Below are positions 60,682 through 64,000 of a stretch of 64,000 nt of DNA, one piece after another. Position 1 is the first letter of the stretch, and the number at the start of each line of letters is the position of its first letter. The stretch lies in contig NZ_CANTJS010000004.1 of assembly GCF_947654275.1 (NCBI RefSeq), positions 40,810-104,809 on the forward strand. Direction: 5' to 3'. The notes below the pieces were generated by a model. The model had not been told where the DNA came from, made no database searches, and was given only the letters and a program-made list of their open reading frames with translations. The position numbers and the translations under genes were made by a program. Source of the stretch: an uncultured Oscillibacter sp. Lineage in GTDB: Bacteria; Bacillota; Clostridia; Oscillospirales; Oscillospiraceae.

Positions 60682-61131
60682 TTATTTTTCCTCGAAAACC
60701 GACACGTAAACGGTGGCCGTCACCTCGAAGCCCAGACGGGCCTTGACCTGATAGCTGCCGAAGGCCTTGATGGGCTCCTCCAGCACCAGCTTCTGCTTGG
60801 GAATGTCAATTTCATACTGCTTCATCAGCCCCTCGGAAATCTCCTTTGTGGTGACGGCGCCGAAGAGCTTGCCGTTACCCCCCGCCCGGGCGGTGAGCTT
60901 CACCTGGCATTCCTTGAGCTTCTCGGCGGTCTCCTCCGCCAGGGCCTTTTGCCGGGCCTCCTCGGCCTTTTTGGCCTTCTCCTTGAGGTTCATGGTGTTG
61001 ATGGCGTCCGCTGTAGCGGGAACAGCCATTTTCCGGGGCAGGAGGAAGTTCCGGGCGTAGCCCTCGGAGACCTCCACCATCTGGCCCTTCTTGCCCTGAC
61101 CCTTCACGTCCTGCTGCAAAATCACTTTCAT
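60682..61131 (-). CDS. rplI: 50S ribosomal protein L9
   Basis: A 149-residue L9 with the N-terminal rRNA-binding domain (MKVILQQDVKGQGKKGQMVE and GYARNFLLPRKMAV) joined by a long helix to the C-terminal domain. Its ATG overlaps the upstream small gene (ATGA). The placement after gdpP matches other Bacillota. Confidence 0.97.
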   Translation of the reverse strand: MKVILQQDVKGQGKKGQMVEVSEGYARNFLLPRKMAVPATADAINTMNLKEKAKKAEEARQKALAEETAEKLKECQVKLTARAGGNGKLFGAVTTKEISEGLMKQYEIDIPKQKLVLEEPIKAFGSYQVKARLGFEVTATVYVSVFEEK

Positions 61132-61412
61132 CGGTCATTCTCCTTATGATCTGAATCTGAATTTTCTGAATCCTTTGAATCTTCTGAATCTTCTAAAAAC
61201 TCCGGGGCTTCCAATGCCCGGACCCGCTTCTCCAGCGCTTCGATCCGCTCCTCCTGAGCCAGCCACACCGTGATGAGAACCGCCGGCACAAAGGCGACGG
61301 CCGCGAAGGCGCGGAAGGGGTGCCGCTGAAAATCAAACAGCATGTATCCGCCTAAGAACAGAAACGCCTCTGAAACCACCAGACACGCTCCGTAGGTCTT
61401 CAAAAATTTCAT
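61128..61412 (-). CDS. Small membrane protein, two helices
   Basis: A 94-residue protein with two membrane helices (about 8-28 and 37-53) followed by a charged coiled tail rich in Glu, Asp and Ser (SEDSKDSENSDSDHKEND). It is not recognised as a family. The ATG at 61412 has GGAGG at 8 nt and the stop overlaps rplI by ATGA. Its position between gdpP and rplI suggests only co-expression. Confidence 0.7.
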   Translation of the reverse strand: MKFLKTYGACLVVSEAFLFLGGYMLFDFQRHPFRAFAAVAFVPAVLITVWLAQEERIEALEKRVRALEAPEFLEDSEDSKDSENSDSDHKENDR

Positions 61413-61432
61413 GGCTCCGGCCTCCTTATTTC

Positions 61433-61651
61433 TCAAACCCCAGGTCCGCCCTCAGACCCGGGGCCTTTTCTCCTCCGCGCCGTCCAGGCCCAGGTAAACA
61501 CCGCCGGCAGAACCGCGGCCAGCGTCCAGAAGAGGACCGGACGCTGCCAGAGCGCCAGCAGCGGCGTCCCCAGAGGGCTGGCCATGCACAGGACCGCCAG
61601 CAGCCCCAGCGCAAACAGGCACATGGCATAGACTTGCAAAAACCCTTTCAT
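61433..61651 (-). CDS. Small membrane protein, two helices
   Basis: A 72-residue hydrophobic protein with two membrane helices (about 4-24 and 36-56) and a basic tail. Not recognised. The ATG at 61651 has GAGGAGG at 7 nt and lies just after the gdpP start codon's operon mate, 11 nt from the gdpP stop. Two small membrane genes in a row between gdpP and rplI might work together, but no evidence beyond position supports that. Confidence 0.65.
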   Translation of the reverse strand: MKGFLQVYAMCLFALGLLAVLCMASPLGTPLLALWQRPVLFWTLAAVLPAVFTWAWTARRRKGPGSEGGPGV

Positions 61652-61662
61652 GATGGTCCTCC

Positions 61663-63657
61663 TCACTTCTCAAAATAGGCGTCGATGGCATGGACCAGCC
61701 TGCTCCGGACATCCAGCAGGTCCCCGTTCTCCACCCGTCCCCCCGCCGTAGCGGAGTTGCCGCCGCCTCCCAGGGCCTCCAGAATCACCTGGACGTTGAT
61801 CTCCCCCAGGGACCGGCCGCTCATCAGAATGGCCGTCCCGCTGCGGTACACCACGAAGGAGGCCTTCACCCCCTTGAGCGTGAGCAGCTCGTCGGCGGCC
61901 TGGGCGGCGGCCACCCGGTCCACGCCGTCCTGACCCACCACCGCCAGGGCGATGTCGGGCCGGTAGAGCTCCGCCTGCCGGATGATGTCGTACTTGGAGA
62001 CCATGCCGCTGAGGTCCCCCTGGAACAGCCGCTGGACCTCCGCCGTGTCGGCTCCCGCCCGGCGGAGGAAGGCCGCCGCCTCAAAGGTCCGGCCCCCGGT
62101 GCGGAGGGTGAAGTGCTTGGTGTCCAGCACGATGCCGGCCAGCAGGGCTTCCGCCTCCTCCCGGAGGAGGTCGGCGGGCTCAATCAGGTATTGCAGCAGC
62201 TCCGTCACCAGCTCCGACGCCGAAGAGGCATAGGGCTCGTGGAAGCTGAAGGCGGCGTTTTCGATATAGCTGGCGGCCCGGCGGTGGTGGTCGATCACCG
62301 CCACCCGGTTGCAGGACTCCAGCAGCTGGGGGCTCTCCACCAGGTCGGGCCGGTTGGTGTCCACCACGATCAGCAGCGCCCCGGGGCGCATTTTGATGAA
62401 GGCCTCCGCCGGCGGGGTGAACACGCCCCCGTAGGCCTCCAGCCCCCGCAGGCGCTCCAGCACCGCCTGGGCGGCGTTCTTCTCCAGGTCAATGACAATC
62501 TGGGCCTTCCGCCCCAGCTTCCGGGCGGCACAGCACACGCCGGCGGCGGCGCCTACGGCGTCCATGTCCGCGAAGCTGTGGCCCATGATATAAATCTCCG
62601 CCGCGTCGCCCATCAGCTCGCCCAGGGCGTTGGCCATGACCCGGGACTTGACCTTGGTCCGCTTTTCGGTGGTCTTGGCCCGGCCCCCGTAGAACTCAAA
62701 GTCCGTCCGTCCCCGGACCACCGCCTGATCGCCGCCCCGGCTCAGGGCCATTTCCAGAGAGAGGCTGGCGTTCTTCCGGAGCTCCGGAATGCTGGGGGCG
62801 TCCCGGCCAATGCCGATGGACAAAGTGGGGTGCCCGCCGTCCCCCACCCGGATGCTCCGGATGTCGTCCAGAATGGAGAACTTTTCCTCTACAAAGTGCT
62901 GGTAATACTGCTCTTCAAAGATGAACAGGTAGTGGTCCCGTTCCGTCTTCATCAAAAGGCCGTTGGCGGCGGACCCCCAGCTTGTGAGCTTTTCGTCAAT
63001 CTGGGCCAGGACGGCGCTGCGCTGGGTATCCGCGCAGCCGTTCATCAGGTCGTCGTAATTGTCCACCATCAGAATCGCCACCACCAGACGTGTGGCGTCG
63101 TAGACCTCCCGGATGCGGTCCCCCTCGGTGGTGTCCACCCAGTAGGTCGTAGCCACCAGGTTCTGTTCCCCGCTCCGGCCCCTGGCCCGGACCAGACTGC
63201 CGTAGACCCGGAAACGGCGGCTGTTCATGCTCACACGCTCCGGGCACTCCTGTTTCCCCTCCAGCAGCCACTGCACGGGGAACTCCGGCGCCGCGTCCTC
63301 CACCTTCATCTCAAAGAGATGTTCCCGCACCCCCGCCAGCTGGAGGAAATTCTCATTGCTCCAGATGACCTCGCCGGTGTCGGGCCGGAAGACCATGATG
63401 GGCAGAGGGGAGTTGATCAGTGTGGATTTGCTGGCGGTGTCCACGTTTCCGGTCACATTGTCGATATACTGCAAAACGCTCTGGCGGCGCTTTTTGCCGC
63501 TGCTTCTGAAATAGGCGTACAGCGCCACCGTGGCCCCGCCCTCCGCCAGTGCCAGCAGGGGGCTGACGGTGACGGCGGCCAGGGTGAAGGCCAGCAGGCA
63601 CAGGAAATACAGCTGTAAGTTCGGCTCCAGCAGGCGGGAGAGCTTTTTGTTATTCAT
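61663..63657 (-). CDS. gdpP: Cyclic-di-AMP phosphodiesterase GdpP
   Basis: A 664-residue membrane phosphodiesterase that lowers c-di-AMP, the regulator of potassium and osmotic balance. Two membrane helices (about 15-60), a PAS-like domain (about 75-150), a degenerate GGDEF (about 165-300) and DHH/DHHA1 domains (about 325-655) follow in the usual order. The DHH sites show GHSFADMDAVGA, VDTNRPD and IDHHRRA. In the first, Ala replaces the usual Pro. The ATG at 63657 follows AAGGGG. It is the first gene of the operon running to ftsH. Confidence 0.95.
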   Translation of the reverse strand: MNNKKLSRLLEPNLQLYFLCLLAFTLAAVTVSPLLALAEGGATVALYAYFRSSGKKRRQSVLQYIDNVTGNVDTASKSTLINSPLPIMVFRPDTGEVIWSNENFLQLAGVREHLFEMKVEDAAPEFPVQWLLEGKQECPERVSMNSRRFRVYGSLVRARGRSGEQNLVATTYWVDTTEGDRIREVYDATRLVVAILMVDNYDDLMNGCADTQRSAVLAQIDEKLTSWGSAANGLLMKTERDHYLFIFEEQYYQHFVEEKFSILDDIRSIRVGDGGHPTLSIGIGRDAPSIPELRKNASLSLEMALSRGGDQAVVRGRTDFEFYGGRAKTTEKRTKVKSRVMANALGELMGDAAEIYIMGHSFADMDAVGAAAGVCCAARKLGRKAQIVIDLEKNAAQAVLERLRGLEAYGGVFTPPAEAFIKMRPGALLIVVDTNRPDLVESPQLLESCNRVAVIDHHRRAASYIENAAFSFHEPYASSASELVTELLQYLIEPADLLREEAEALLAGIVLDTKHFTLRTGGRTFEAAAFLRRAGADTAEVQRLFQGDLSGMVSKYDIIRQAELYRPDIALAVVGQDGVDRVAAAQAADELLTLKGVKASFVVYRSGTAILMSGRSLGEINVQVILEALGGGGNSATAGGRVENGDLLDVRSRLVHAIDAYFEK

Positions 63658-63672
63658 GGCGTCCCCTTCTCC

Positions 63673-63837
63673 TAGAGTCTGTTTTAAAACCATCAAAACG
63701 CCGTCTTGGGGTATCTTTTTCCGCCAGGACTGCGTTGATTGGACTTGAAATCCGTCAGGATTCCCGCGTCCAATCGCCTTGTCTGACGAAAAAATCTGCC
63801 CCCATCCGGCATTCCGCTAATTTTAAAACAGCCTCTA
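63673..63837 (-). repeat. TA-flanked palindromic element A2 in the gdpP leader
   Basis: The same family as 48499-48718: ends TAGAGTCTGTTTTAAAACC (63673-63691) and its imperfect partner (up to 63837), with the same interior stems and TGAC loop, but without the 55-nt insertion. Its orientation relative to the downstream gene is the same as for A1. It lies between the promoter and the gdpP start, ending 15 nt before the ATG, so it is part of the transcribed leader. Confidence 0.8.
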
Positions 63838-63901
63838 GGAAATCTTTTCGTTTTTCTCTCATAAAACGGCTGCGCGCCGTTCCCTTTTTGCCTAAGTTGT
63901 T

Positions 63902-63930
63902 AGTATATCATTTTTCCCCGAAAGAAGCAA
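63902..63930 (-). promoter_or_regulatory. Sigma-A promoter of the gdpP-ftsH operon
   Basis: On the minus strand TTGCTT (63925-63930), 17-nt spacer and TATACT (63902-63907). Transcription near 63895 gives a leader of about 240 nt, most of it element A2. Beyond 63931 I see nothing further to the window edge. Confidence 0.75.
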
Positions 63931-64000
63931 GCCCCGCTTGCCAACGGGCAGGGAAATCAATTTTCAAGAATAGTACAAATATCCGAGGGATTCAGGAGAC

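Overview
This window comes from a GC-rich Gram-positive anaerobe of the class Clostridia. The gene order and protein features fit the Oscillospiraceae (an Oscillibacter- or Lawsonibacter-like motile gut bacterium). That placement is inference from gene content (FliY-type motor switch, SigD-type sigma factor, CheC/CheD/CheV, GdpP-RplI-DnaB order, Fhs, spaced Shine-Dalgarno sites, frequent TTG/GTG starts). No rRNA marker or tRNA was seen.

Left part (1-8500). An FtsA/actin-like gene runs off the left edge. A chemoreceptor, an orphan FtsE-like ATPase, a FliT-like protein, FliS and a very long FliD lie on the minus strand. On the plus strand follow a ParA-type ATPase and a partner protein with a charged N-terminal peptide, a Pro/Ala linker and a C-terminal ComFB-like domain.

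Centre (8880-36200, minus strand). This is one long fla/che operon read right to left: flgB-flgC-fliE-fliF-fliG-fliH-fliI-fliJ-fliK-flgD-(TIGR02530-type)-flgE-flbD-motA-motB-fliM-fliY-cheY-fliO-fliP-fliQ-fliR-flhB-flhA-sigD-two FlgG-like rod genes-cheC-cheD-cheV-(EAL-like/HDOD). A sigma-A-like promoter precedes flgB, and a second strong one at the end of flgE precedes flbD-motAB. Compared with the Bacillus operon, flhF, flhG, cheA, cheB, cheW and fliL are missing. Flagellin, flgK, flgL and flgM are also not here.

Divergent from flgB (36489-42111) is a compact phosphorelay: a receiver/HD-GYP/PAS/GGDEF protein, a stand-alone HPt and a membrane hybrid kinase with two receivers, joined by ATGA overlaps, followed by a small unknown protein. 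It links phosphate signalling to c-di-GMP turnover next to the flagellar promoter. With the ComFB-like protein and the degenerate EAL/HDOD protein this gives the locus several c-di-GMP-related components.

Right part (42600-64000). Housekeeping genes: a DUF4180 protein, formate-tetrahydrofolate ligase, a membrane protein, an MscS channel, SerA with an ACT domain, a small unknown protein, a livKHMGF branched-chain amino-acid importer, and the gdpP-(two small membrane proteins)-rplI-dnaB-tilS-hpt-ftsH operon with its promoter at the right edge.

Intergenic gaps are rich in palindromes. The most notable are TA-flanked elements at 48499-48718, 48719-48881 and 63673-63837, which fold end to end as long hairpins and keep their core pairing while the bases change. 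Others are a 218-bp segment between two identical terminator hairpins, large inverted repeats inside operons, and several short dispersed palindromes.
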